In this document: one piece after another, positions 1-7,093 of the stretch
Layout: each line of letters opens with the position of its first letter
How positions within the stretch are numbered: the stretch's first letter is position 1
Origin: Bryobacterales bacterium
GTDB taxonomy: Bacteria; Acidobacteriota; Terriglobia; Bryobacterales; Bryobacteraceae
Direction: 5' to 3'
NCBI GenBank assembly: GCA_003162425.1
Contig: PMOK01000153.1
Coordinates: 1-33,759 of the forward strand
Length of the DNA: 33,759 nucleotides
The notes under the pieces: model-generated
What the model saw: the letters and a program-made list of their open reading frames with translations, nothing else
Told to the model about the DNA's origin: nothing
Databases searched by the model: none
Position numbers and translations under genes: made by a program

Positions 1-779
1 TCGGCTTCACCCGCGACGTGAATCAGGGAATCGTCGAGGCGCATCGCCACGGCATTCTCACCGCAACCACGCTGATGGCCACGGGCCGCGCCTTCGATGA
101 CGCCGTCAGGCTGGCCAAGGAAAATCCAAGGCTCGATATCGGCTGCCATCTGGTGCTGGTGGGAGAGGCGGGACTTCCCTCCAGCGTTCCCAAGCTGCTG
201 CGCGCGATCGCGCTCCGGCAGATTCGCGTGTATGACGAACTGGCGGCGCAGGTTCGGCGAATCGTCGATGCGGGGCTAGCGCCGACGCATCTGGACACGC
301 ACAAGCACACGCACCTGATCCCGACGGTGCTGGATGCGGTCGCGCGGATTTCGGAAAAGTTCGGGATTCCGTGGGTGCGGCGCCCGTTCGATTTTCCGAT
401 GCAGGCGGGAGCTGCGGCTCGTCACGGTAAGACGGGGTGGACCAGGCGCGCGGTGAGCGGAGCGTTCGGAATCGTGCGCGGACGATTTGAGCGGGTGCTC
501 GCGCGGCATGGGTGCAAGTCGACGGATCACTTCGCGGGGTTCAAGTTCACGGGAAAGTACGATGCCGGGGATCTGGCGGCGCTGATTCGTGCGCTGCCGG
601 AGGGATCGACGGAGTTCATGTGCCATCCGGGGCGATGCGGGGAGGAGTTGCGATCGGCTCGAACGCGGTTGAAGGAGAGTCGCGAGGAGGAGTTGAGGGC
701 GCTGGTTGCGAAGGATGTGCGAGAGGCGTTGGTGGAGGCGGGAGTGGAGCTGGTAAGTTATCGGGACTTGGGGGGGTAG
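1..779 (+). CDS. ChbG/HpnK (YdjC) family carbohydrate deacetylase, 5' truncated by window edge
   Basis: This is the C-terminal majority of a YdjC/ChbG/HpnK-type metal-dependent deacetylase; the family removes acetyl groups from N-acetylated sugars or related lipids. Reading from base 3 gives GFTRDVNQGIVEAH, the residues that normally follow the ADDFG metal-binding motif, so the true start lies just before the window and the GTG at 18 is internal. The segment with HLDTHKHTHLIP around 290-325 carries the histidines expected for the metal site, and a late MCHPG motif near 619 is also typical. The segment GCHLVLVGE resembles the HpnK subgroup (hopanoid-associated deacetylases), but no hopanoid genes are visible here, so the substrate is not assigned. 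It ends with TAG just before a toxin-antitoxin remnant. Confidence 0.85.
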   Translation, partial: GFTRDVNQGIVEAHRHGILTATTLMATGRAFDDAVRLAKENPRLDIGCHLVLVGEAGLPSSVPKLLRAIALRQIRVYDELAAQVRRIVDAGLAPTHLDTHKHTHLIPTVLDAVARISEKFGIPWVRRPFDFPMQAGAAARHGKTGWTRRAVSGAFGIVRGRFERVLARHGCKSTDHFAGFKFTGKYDAGDLAALIRALPEGSTEFMCHPGRCGEELRSARTRLKESREEELRALVAKDVREALVEAGVELVSYRDLGG

Positions 780-827
780 CAGATGTTAGTCTCCATTTTT
801 TCAATAGACTGCGGTCTGGCTCCCCGC

Positions 828-849
828 AATATGTTCTTTACAACATATT
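828..849. promoter_or_regulatory. Palindromic operator upstream of the toxin-antitoxin remnant
   Basis: An 8-bp perfect inverted repeat, AATATGTT (828-835) and AACATATT (842-849), is separated by six bases and lies seven bases before the GTG start of the toxin reading frame at 856. HigBA-type systems are commonly autorepressed by the antitoxin or the complex binding such palindromes, so this is a good candidate operator. It is AT-rich against a GC-rich background. Binding itself is inferred. Confidence 0.5.
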
Positions 850-855
850 AACTGC

Positions 856-1226
856 GTGACATACTATACGAGTGAGGTTGAATTCCATAAGGATTTCGAT
901 CCCGAATTCGACGCGCTGCCGGACGACGTGCAGAGCGAATTACGCGCTCATGCCCTGTTGCTGGAACAGTTTGGCCCGCCGCTCGGCAGGCCCGGGTCGA
1001 CACGCTCAAGGGTTCGCGCCACGCGAATATGAAGGAGTTGCGCTTTGACGCGGCAGACGGTGTCTGGCGTGTCGCCTTCGCGTTCGACCCGAAACGCAAC
1101 GCGGTCCTTCTGATCGCGGGAGACAAGTCGGGCGGCGGTGAGAAGAGATTTTATCGCCAGATCATAGCAAAGGCCGACGAAAGATTTGATGAGCACCTGT
1201 CACGAACGAAGAAGAAGGGGGCATAG
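856..1226 (+). pseudogene. HigB/RelE-type (Gp49-like) toxin, inactivated by a frameshift
   Basis: Starting at GTG 856 the frame reads MTYYTSEVEFHKDFDPEF and continues through LLEQFGPPLGRP, then runs out of frame and stops at TGA 1030-1032. Shifting by one base at about 991-993 restores the family sequence RVDTLKGSRHANMKELRF, followed by GVWRVAFAFDP and GDKSGGGEKRFYRQ, to TAG at 1224-1226. The two halves together make a full-length HigB-like mRNA endonuclease of the phage-derived Gp49-like family (about 123 residues). The junction (AGGCCCGGGTCGAC) looks like the loss of one C. As written, only a 65-residue C-terminal piece from ATG 1029 could be made. A sequencing or assembly indel is the main alternative. 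It is followed two bases later by its cognate antitoxin gene. Confidence 0.75.
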
Positions 1227-1228
1227 CC

Positions 1229-1582
1229 ATGCCAATCACGCTGAAGGACAAAATGAAGGGACTGAGCCCCGCTCAACGCAAGAAGGCCAAGGCCCGCGCC
1301 GCTGAGTTGATCTCCGAGGAAATGACCTTGTGCGAACTGCGGCACGCGCGCAAGCTTACCCAAGTAAAGATGGCTAAGACGCTCGGGGTCACCCAGGACA
1401 GTGTTTCGCGCCTCGAAAAGCGGAGCGACCTCTTGCTGTCCACGCTCCGAAAAACGGTCAAGGCCATGGGCGGGAATCTTTCGCTGGTTGCCAAGTTTCC
1501 CGACCGTGCGCCAGTGGTTCTGTCCGGCATTGCCGAACATGATCCGAGGCCAAAGCCGGCAAGACGGAGACGTTTCGCCTAA
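1229..1582 (+). CDS. HigA-type antitoxin with XRE/Cro helix-turn-helix
   Basis: This 117-residue protein is the antitoxin and autorepressor partner of the upstream HigB-type toxin. Residues 25-80 hold a Cro/C1-type helix-turn-helix: LRHARKLTQVKMAKTLGVTQ followed by DSVSRLEKRSD, with the recognition helix around SVSRLEKR. The N-terminus (LSPAQRKKAKARAAELISEE) is a charged helix, and the tail is basic (PARRRRFA). The frame is intact, although the toxin gene two bases upstream carries a frameshift. If that frameshift is real the antitoxin is an orphan; it could still bind the palindrome at 828-849. Family assignment is confident; activity is inferred. Confidence 0.85.
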   Translation: MPITLKDKMKGLSPAQRKKAKARAAELISEEMTLCELRHARKLTQVKMAKTLGVTQDSVSRLEKRSDLLLSTLRKTVKAMGGNLSLVAKFPDRAPVVLSGIAEHDPRPKPARRRRFA

Positions 1583-1611
1583 AGTTTTGCCCAGTTCTTG
1601 CGCTCGAAGTG

Positions 1612-1826
1612 GGAGCATCACGCCGCGACCTCTGGGGGATCTACGGGGATCGCTATCAGCTGCGCTCGATGATGCTGACTTCGCAACTGCGGTCTCGCGT
1701 TGGCACGAGCAGATCGGCGATCCCACGCTGGCCGACGGCATCCTCGACCGGTTCGTTCACAACGCCCACCGCATTGAGATGCGCGGAGATTCTATGCGCA
1801 ATAGCCGCGGAGAACCGAGCACGTAG
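1612..1826 (+). pseudogene. 3' remnant of IS21-family istB (transposition helper ATPase), frameshifted
   Basis: Two short reading frames join into the C-terminal end of an IstB ATPase. Bases 1621-1689 encode RRDLWGIYGDRYQLRSMMLT then SQL, and from about 1692, one base out of phase, VSRWHEQIGDPTLADGILDR and FVHNAHRIEMRGDSMRN follow, to TAG at 1824-1826. The classic IstB tail is ..TSQLPVxxWHxxIGDPTxADAILDRLVHNAHR. A missing C in the CTGCGG stretch near 1689 explains the shift. The N-terminal ATPase domain, istA and terminal repeats are absent, so this is a dead fragment left by an IS21-type insertion next to the toxin-antitoxin genes. Confidence 0.8.
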
Positions 1827-1964
1827 CTCGCATGCAATGGCAAGGACTAACTCTAGGTGACTCACGGCCCCCTCCTACAGATACAGCGACATCCTGACGA
1901 TAATAGAGCGGCCTTACCGATTTTAGTCTTGGTAAGAACATCGTTTACAGAGCAATTGCTTCTC

Positions 1965-2771
1965 ATGCGGCCACGAGTTCTGAAAATCGGTTTCTCAACA
2001 ATGATGGCCATTAGCTTGCTGCCATGCATCCTTCGAGGAGGCGAATCATATTGGGCCGATAGTTATATCGACTTGAAGTTGCCTCCCGAGAGCCTGGCGT
2101 ACTGCCATGTCGTTGGATTTCCTCAGGGCTGGAAAATCAAAACACCACACGAGTCCGGCGTGATGATCGATTATCGCTATTCGGATTTCGAGTTCCGGGT
2201 GGAAGGCCTTTTGGGAACTTCATTCCTGGTTGGAGTATTCAATCCTTCAGGCATATCAGGTCCTTATGATGCGACCAACAGGTACCGGGTAAATCTCTCC
2301 GATCCAACGGTACCAGTTCTTCCCGCAAGTGAACACGATTGGAACGCTGCTACCGTCCTACCTTTCGTAAGAAAGTCGCTTTTCACTTCGTGGGGCGGGC
2401 ATCCGCCAGCTCGGGCGGCTTTTGGCGGCATTCAGTATGAATGGAGTGGAGAACGGTGGCGCCTTGAAAGTGATGCCACGCGGCTTTCGCCCGATGGGGC
2501 TTGGTTGGTTCTTCTGAGTGTGACGAAAACGAAGACCCACTTCCCGGGGCCTGAGTATACGGTCTTTTTCGATGTGTTTAATGCCGCTAACGGAAAGAAA
2601 AGGTTTACGATCCAGGGAACATACAATGGGATCGGCGATGAGCCGGAGGACACAGCCGGGAAAGCAGCCTGGCTGACCGAACGATACTTCATTATTCCGG
2701 TCGGCAGACTGAGAGACCGATGTGTAGTTTGTGAGTTTTTCACGAGTAACGAGCCAGGACAAAAGCCATGA
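1965..2771 (+). CDS. Secreted protein of unknown function
   Basis: I do not recognise this protein. The frame is open from GTG 1857, but ATG 1965 is preferred because the protein then begins with a plausible signal peptide: basic MRPRVLK, a hydrophobic stretch containing MMAISLLPCIL, then GGES. That gives 268 residues. The mature part is rich in aromatic residues and beta-type patterns (YRYSDFEFRVEG, WSGERWRLESDATRLS, PEYTVFFDVFNAANGKKRFT) and has no obvious catalytic motif. The stretch LSPDGAWLVLLSVTK through VFFDVFNAANGKK resembles a beta-propeller blade (SPDG and NAANGK turns), but this is weak. Composition is more AT-rich than most of the window and it directly follows the istB remnant, which fits recent acquisition. 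No operon partner is visible. Confidence 0.55.
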   Translation: MRPRVLKIGFSTMMAISLLPCILRGGESYWADSYIDLKLPPESLAYCHVVGFPQGWKIKTPHESGVMIDYRYSDFEFRVEGLLGTSFLVGVFNPSGISGPYDATNRYRVNLSDPTVPVLPASEHDWNAATVLPFVRKSLFTSWGGHPPARAAFGGIQYEWSGERWRLESDATRLSPDGAWLVLLSVTKTKTHFPGPEYTVFFDVFNAANGKKRFTIQGTYNGIGDEPEDTAGKAAWLTERYFIIPVGRLRDRCVVCEFFTSNEPGQKP

Positions 2772-2973
2772 TCCCATCATGCTTCGATTCGGTGCGCTAT
2801 TAAGCGCTCCGAACCACTGTGTGCAGGCCGGGAGAAGGTCTGCCACCCTTCCCCGCACCCCCTCCCACTAAGCGCCATTCCGTCTCAATGTCGGCTTCTC
2901 TGAAATCCCCAACTGTAATCCACTTTGCGCTTGCATCTTTTCACGGAAACAATCATACTAATCCCTATAGACT

Positions 2974-2979
2974 TATAAT
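2974..2979 (+). promoter_or_regulatory. Candidate -10 element upstream of the oxidoreductase gene
   Basis: A perfect TATAAT at 2974-2979 sits in an AT-rich stretch 27 bases before the ATG at 3006. I could not find a convincing -35 hexamer at the usual spacing. It is the only good sigma-70-like -10 in the 2772-3005 gap, which otherwise shows no gene. Confidence 0.4.
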
Positions 2980-3005
2980 ATATTTGAAAAGGGCTCGATT
3001 CGACG

Positions 3006-4577
3006 ATGTCAGACTCCAGCGTTTCCCGTAGGCATTTCTTCTTCGGTTCCTTGCTCGCCGGGGCTATACCGACCGGTGGTTTCGGCAGCGTTCCCTCCCT
3101 GAAGTCGTTGGGATATAAGTCCTTTAACGAGAAGCTGAACATTGCCGCGGCCGGCGTGGGCGGCCGGGGCGCGCAGAATCTCGGCGGTTTGCTCTCGGAG
3201 AACATCGTTGCGCTGTGCGACGTCGATTCGCGGCAAGGTGGGCCCACCTTCAAGCGGTTTGAAAAGGCTCCGAACTACGTGGACTTCCGCCGGATGCTGG
3301 ACAAAGAAGGCAAAAACATCGACGCAGTGGTCATTTCCACGGCCGACCATATGCATGCCACCGTGGCTCTTTGGTGCATGCAGCGCGGTAAGCACGTCTA
3401 TGTCGAGAAACCACTGACTCGGACTCCGTGGGAAGCGCGCCTTCTGGCCGAAGCCGCAGTGAAGTACAAGGTCGCGACCCAGATGGGAAACCAGGGCTAC
3501 TCGCACGAGGGGCATCGGACGGCTTGCGAGATTATCTGGTCGGGCGAGATTGGCAATGTCACGGAGGTGCATGCGAACACCAGCTCTCCGAACTGGCCGC
3601 AGGGAATCCAGGAGATTCCGAAAGAGGAGCCGGTTCCACCGGGCTTGGATTGGGATCTCTGGCTGGGTTGCGCTCCGATGCGTCCCTACACGTCCGGCGG
3701 CTGGGACAAGGATCACGTTCCGAACGGCTACACGGGTCCCTATAACGGAAGCAATTATGGTTTTTATGTTCCGCACGATTGGCGGGGGTTCTACGATTTT
3801 GGCACCGGCGCGCTGGGCGATGCCGCCATTCACGTGCTCGGTCCGGCCAATCAGGCGCTAGCGCTGGGCATGCCGATCGCCGTGGAATGTTTGCGGGCGG
3901 AACATCGCAGCAAGTTTTCTTTTCCACTGCACGCGCTGCTGCGGTTTGATTTTCCGGCGCGGGGAAATATGCCGCCGGTGTCAGTCTACTGGTCCGACGG
4001 GGCGCGCGACGGCAATCCAGAAAATTATTACCATCCCAAGGGATTAGAGAACGAAGTACTGCTGCCATCGGAGAACAATCTTGCGGCTAAGGGACGGTCC
4101 GATCTCGGATCGGGCAGCCGCCCCGCCAACCCGGCTCGACAGGCTGGACAGGGTAGAGACGCCACCGGCGCATCCGCTCTGGGCGGGACGCAATCACGCC
4201 GCGGCACTGGAGTGCTGCTGCAGGATGGGGCGATTTTCGTGGGCGACAAAGGTTATCTGGCAACGGTGGGCAGAGGCGAGGGCGTGCAACTTTTGCCCGC
4301 TTCCCGCTGGGAGGATTACAAACTCCCGCCGCCGATTCTGCCGCGTTCCCCAGGACATTACCGCGACTGGATCCGCGCGTGCAAAGGTGGCGAACCAGCC
4401 TGTTCGAATTTCAGCGTCGCCGCTCCGTACGCCGAATGGGTCACGCTGGGAGCAATCGCGTATCGGTTCGAAGGCAAGTTGGAGTATGACGCCAAGGCCA
4501 AGCGCTTTACGAATAATGCCGAGGCGAACCAGTACCTGAAGCCCGTATTCCGCAAGGGCTGGGAACTGAAACTGTAG
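3006..4577 (+). CDS. Tat-exported Gfo/Idh/MocA family oxidoreductase
   Basis: This 523-residue NAD(P)-dependent sugar or cyclitol dehydrogenase-like protein starts with a twin-arginine signal (SRRHFFFGS, residues 7-15). The Rossmann fold follows with NIAAAGVGGRGAQ (glycine-rich loop 50-55), then the family's EKPLT motif with Lys135, which usually contacts cofactor and substrate. The C-terminal substrate half includes DWDLWLGCAP and the tail FVGDKGYLATVGRGEG. Residues about 360-403 form a Gly/Ala/Arg-rich low-complexity insertion, a feature I associate with acidobacterial members of the family. A sugar phosphate isomerase-like gene follows after 17 bases, so the two are probably co-transcribed and act on the same carbohydrate in the periplasm. 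The actual substrate cannot be read from sequence. Confidence 0.88.
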   Translation: MSDSSVSRRHFFFGSLLAGAIPTGGFGSVPSLKSLGYKSFNEKLNIAAAGVGGRGAQNLGGLLSENIVALCDVDSRQGGPTFKRFEKAPNYVDFRRMLDKEGKNIDAVVISTADHMHATVALWCMQRGKHVYVEKPLTRTPWEARLLAEAAVKYKVATQMGNQGYSHEGHRTACEIIWSGEIGNVTEVHANTSSPNWPQGIQEIPKEEPVPPGLDWDLWLGCAPMRPYTSGGWDKDHVPNGYTGPYNGSNYGFYVPHDWRGFYDFGTGALGDAAIHVLGPANQALALGMPIAVECLRAEHRSKFSFPLHALLRFDFPARGNMPPVSVYWSDGARDGNPENYYHPKGLENEVLLPSENNLAAKGRSDLGSGSRPANPARQAGQGRDATGASALGGTQSRRGTGVLLQDGAIFVGDKGYLATVGRGEGVQLLPASRWEDYKLPPPILPRSPGHYRDWIRACKGGEPACSNFSVAAPYAEWVTLGAIAYRFEGKLEYDAKAKRFTNNAEANQYLKPVFRKGWELKL

Positions 4578-4594
4578 CGGCGATTGGAAAAACG

Positions 4595-5479
4595 ATGAAC
4601 ATCACACGGCGAGACCTGGGCAAGATTGCTCTGGCCTCACTCTCCTCAGGAAAGATATGGGCCAAGCCAAATTCGAAGTTCGCTGGCGTGGAAATCGGGA
4701 TTATCATTTCGCCCACCAACTTCCGCGATATCCCGCTCGGCGCGGACCAGATCCTTAACAACCTGGTTCAGCTCGGTATCAGCGGAATCGAAATGCAGGA
4801 CGTGCGAGTGGAGAGTTACGCTGGGGCGCCAGCCGCCGCCCGGCAAGCGGAAATCAAGCAGTGGCACATCGCGGCTTCCATGGACAAGTACCGGGCCCTT
4901 CACAAGCTGTACCGCGACGCCGGCGTCAATATCTATGCCTTCCGGCTCGCGACGCTGAACAACTCCATGACGGACCAAGAGCTCGCCTATTTTTTCAACA
5001 CCGCTGAAGCTCTGGGCGCGCGTCAGATCACGACCGAGCTCCCGACCGACACGGCGTTAACGCAACGTGTCGGAGATTACGCCGCGAAGCGCAAGATCCG
5101 GATAGGTTACCACAACCACACCCAGGTCGACTTCAATAGTTGGGACACGGCCTTGTCCCAATCCAAGTACAACGGGATCAACTTCGATGTCGGCCATTTC
5201 GCTGCCGCCGTCAGCCAATCGCCTATCCCATTCATCCAGAAGTACCACGATCGAATCACGTGCCTGCATCTGAAGGATCGCAAGTTCAAAACCAACGGGG
5301 GACAAAATATGGTTTGGGGCCAAGGCGATACGCCGCTCAAAGAAATCCTGGTGCTGATGAAGAAAGAAAAGTACCGCTTCCCGGCCGGCATTGAGCTGGA
5401 ATACCGTATCCCGGAAGGGTCCACCACGATGGCCGAGATTGCAAAGTGCCTGGAGTTTTGCAAGGAAGCGCTGGCGTAG
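4595..5479 (+). CDS. Tat-exported sugar phosphate isomerase/epimerase-like TIM-barrel protein
   Basis: This 294-residue xylose isomerase-like (AP endonuclease family 2 fold) protein begins with a Tat-type signal (TRRDLGKIALASL, residues 4-16). Probable metal ligands lie on successive strands: Glu148 in ITTELP, His173/His175 in GYHNHT, Asp198 and His201 in NFDVGH, His225 in CLHLKDR, and Glu267/Glu269 in GIELEY. It lies 17 bases downstream of the Gfo/Idh/MocA gene on the same strand. This neighbour pair is common in Acidobacteriota and Planctomycetes and suggests successive oxidation/reduction and isomerisation or epimerisation of a sugar. Export of both members points to a periplasmic role. 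The exact reaction is unknown. Confidence 0.85.
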   Translation: MNITRRDLGKIALASLSSGKIWAKPNSKFAGVEIGIIISPTNFRDIPLGADQILNNLVQLGISGIEMQDVRVESYAGAPAAARQAEIKQWHIAASMDKYRALHKLYRDAGVNIYAFRLATLNNSMTDQELAYFFNTAEALGARQITTELPTDTALTQRVGDYAAKRKIRIGYHNHTQVDFNSWDTALSQSKYNGINFDVGHFAAAVSQSPIPFIQKYHDRITCLHLKDRKFKTNGGQNMVWGQGDTPLKEILVLMKKEKYRFPAGIELEYRIPEGSTTMAEIAKCLEFCKEALA

Positions 5480-5615
5480 GAAAGCGCAACGCCGCTTTTC
5501 AAATCTGCCAATGGATTAACGACACCAGGCTCGCAACTGCGATTCGCGAGTCTGACTCGAGAGCCCTGATGGTTGCGCGCGCGTCGGCGTGCTTGTCTCT
5601 CTCTGCAGTGAAGCG

Positions 5616-6710
5616 TCACTTTTTCTGCGAGGGTGCGGGCGCCGATCCCGTCGCCGGGTTGTAATGCGGATTGTCAGGGTTGTTGGGGACGTCGATCGGT
5701 TGCACAGCGGGCGCAGGCTTCGCGCTTTCGAGCCACGCTGTGTATGCCAGATCTCGCAGAAAACTCGCGCCGGAAGCCAGACGCGTACAAACCAATTTTC
5801 TCGCCTCGGCATCTGAGCGGTCTTTGAATGCCGCACGCAAGTCCAGGCGATAGACATCCTCGACAAATCCGCGGGCTTCGATCATATGATCAAGGATCGC
5901 AGTCCAGGGGTCATCCAAATGCCGTGGGGCTTTGTTCATGTAAGGCAACACGTCGGCTTCCGTGACCTGGATCAGATCGACGTAAGCCGACTCAAACCGT
6001 CCATGGATTTCCGGATCGCGCGTATAGCCTTTCGGATTCTCGCCTTCCCATCCATCGTGATGTCTGGAGTTGTGCAGAGGCATCGCGGCATCGGCGACGT
6101 AGTGCCCCAACCATCCCATGTAGAATGCGACATCGTTCGCCAGATAGGTTTCCACTTGGTCGCCGCCACGAAACAGAGGCGATATCGAGCCATACATGCC
6201 TGCGATGTCTCTATATCGCGACGTTCGGTCCTTTCCATCGGCCAGGCGATAGAGCCGCATTCCGGCCTTCATGCGCTCATATCCTTCCATCATTGAGTAG
6301 GCTTGCAGTCCGGTGTAGCGGATATTGAGAAGCTTGGCCTTCTCGGGGTTGGACTTGCTCACTCGAAGGTACTCGTCATAGACTCGCAGCGTAAACTCGG
6401 TCCGAGAGCGCGGGATCTCTTTCATGAAGTCGAAGGACTCGGTGTACCAGCCGTGATTCGGGTCCTCGGAGATTCGGAGATACGGCTCGCTGGGGCTCCG
6501 CCAAGTGTCGGGAATTGGGCCAAGATGACCGATGTATCCCTTGTAGGCTTTCAGGAACGCGGGACCATCGGCTCCAATCGCTTCTACCGCGGCCAGGTTC
6601 GCCACCGTATGCCCGCGGAAGCCCCAGGCATCGAGTTGCTGAAAATTGAGCAGCGGCAGGCTAATCACCGCCGCTATCTTGCGCAACCAACACATGGACG
6701 AAAGATGCAT
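5616..6710 (-). CDS. Secreted zinc enzyme of the S1/P1 nuclease - phospholipase C fold
   Basis: This 364-residue protein has a signal peptide ending at LDA, which leaves Trp29 as the mature N-terminus (WGFRGH). In the S1/P1 nuclease and zinc phospholipase C superfamily the N-terminal Trp itself ligates zinc. The Trp29-His34 spacing of five matches P1 nuclease. HYVADAAMPLH gives His203, Asp207 and His213 with the 4/6 spacing of the trinuclear zinc site, and HGRFE gives His236 and Glu240. Asp68 and His86 are candidates for the remaining ligands. The Glu at position 240 is more phospholipase-like, so nuclease versus phospholipase is left open. The tail is Pro/Asn-rich. It is transcribed towards the isomerase gene, and the 136-base gap between them shows nothing obvious. 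Confidence 0.75.
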   Translation of the reverse strand: MHLSSMCWLRKIAAVISLPLLNFQQLDAWGFRGHTVANLAAVEAIGADGPAFLKAYKGYIGHLGPIPDTWRSPSEPYLRISEDPNHGWYTESFDFMKEIPRSRTEFTLRVYDEYLRVSKSNPEKAKLLNIRYTGLQAYSMMEGYERMKAGMRLYRLADGKDRTSRYRDIAGMYGSISPLFRGGDQVETYLANDVAFYMGWLGHYVADAAMPLHNSRHHDGWEGENPKGYTRDPEIHGRFESAYVDLIQVTEADVLPYMNKAPRHLDDPWTAILDHMIEARGFVEDVYRLDLRAAFKDRSDAEARKLVCTRLASGASFLRDLAYTAWLESAKPAPAVQPIDVPNNPDNPHYNPATGSAPAPSQKK

Positions 6711-6839
6711 GAAGACACGCTAGCAGGGCATTATTAATTTCTGATGAACCAAACAGGCCGAAAGCTACCGGCGCACTCAAACGGCAAGCTTCGCCGGCGG
6801 TGCGGTTGAGCCCGGCACGGCGGTCAATAAATTCCTGTA

Positions 6840-7017
6840 ACTCGTGGGCTGTCCGCGCGCGAATTTTAGCATCGAAATCCCACGCGTTCGCATGAGTGCG
6901 AACGCGGCAAACGCGAGTGTTCGCGCCACGCGCGTAGCGCATGCACTTTGCGTGCCGCGTCGCCACTCATGGCGACGCACGGCAGTAGTAAAGATTCAGA
7001 GCGGACAGCCCACTAGT
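6840..7017. repeat. 178-bp MITE-like element with terminal inverted repeats (copy A)
   Basis: The 17-bp ends ACTCGTGGGCTGTCCGC (6840-6856) and GCGGACAGCCCACTAGT (7001-7017) are inverted repeats matching at 16 of 17 positions, with a perfect 13-bp core. Inside is a stem-loop, GCGTTCGCA-TGAG-TGCGAACGC (6884-6905), and a GC-rich segment to 6968. An 85-base stretch of it (6884-6968) recurs at 15460-15544 with three differences by eye. It carries no credible gene and fills most of the 383-base gap between the nuclease gene and the Oar-like receptor. This fits a non-autonomous, palindrome-bearing mobile repeat. I see no convincing target-site duplication. Confidence 0.65.
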
Positions 7018-7074
7018 CTTTTTCCATTATTGTCGTGACCGCCCCCGATCCGTAGACTGATGAGAGTTAGTTTC

Positions 7075-7081
7075 AGGGAGG
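7075..7081 (+). promoter_or_regulatory. Ribosome binding site of Oar-like receptor 1
   Basis: AGGGAGG at 7075-7081 lies 12 bases before ATG 7094 and fixes that start, which also yields a clean signal peptide. Confidence 0.6.
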
Positions 7082-7093
7082 TTTTTACAACTA

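Noticed and set aside
2819-3031. Short plus-strand open frame before the oxidoreductase
   Set aside because: No ribosome site or family similarity, and it overlaps the oxidoreductase start and its likely promoter.
6661-6966. Open frame on the minus strand with a protein-like start shared with one at 15542
   Set aside because: The shared residues are translations of the mobile repeat, not of a gene; the similarity stops where the repeat stops.
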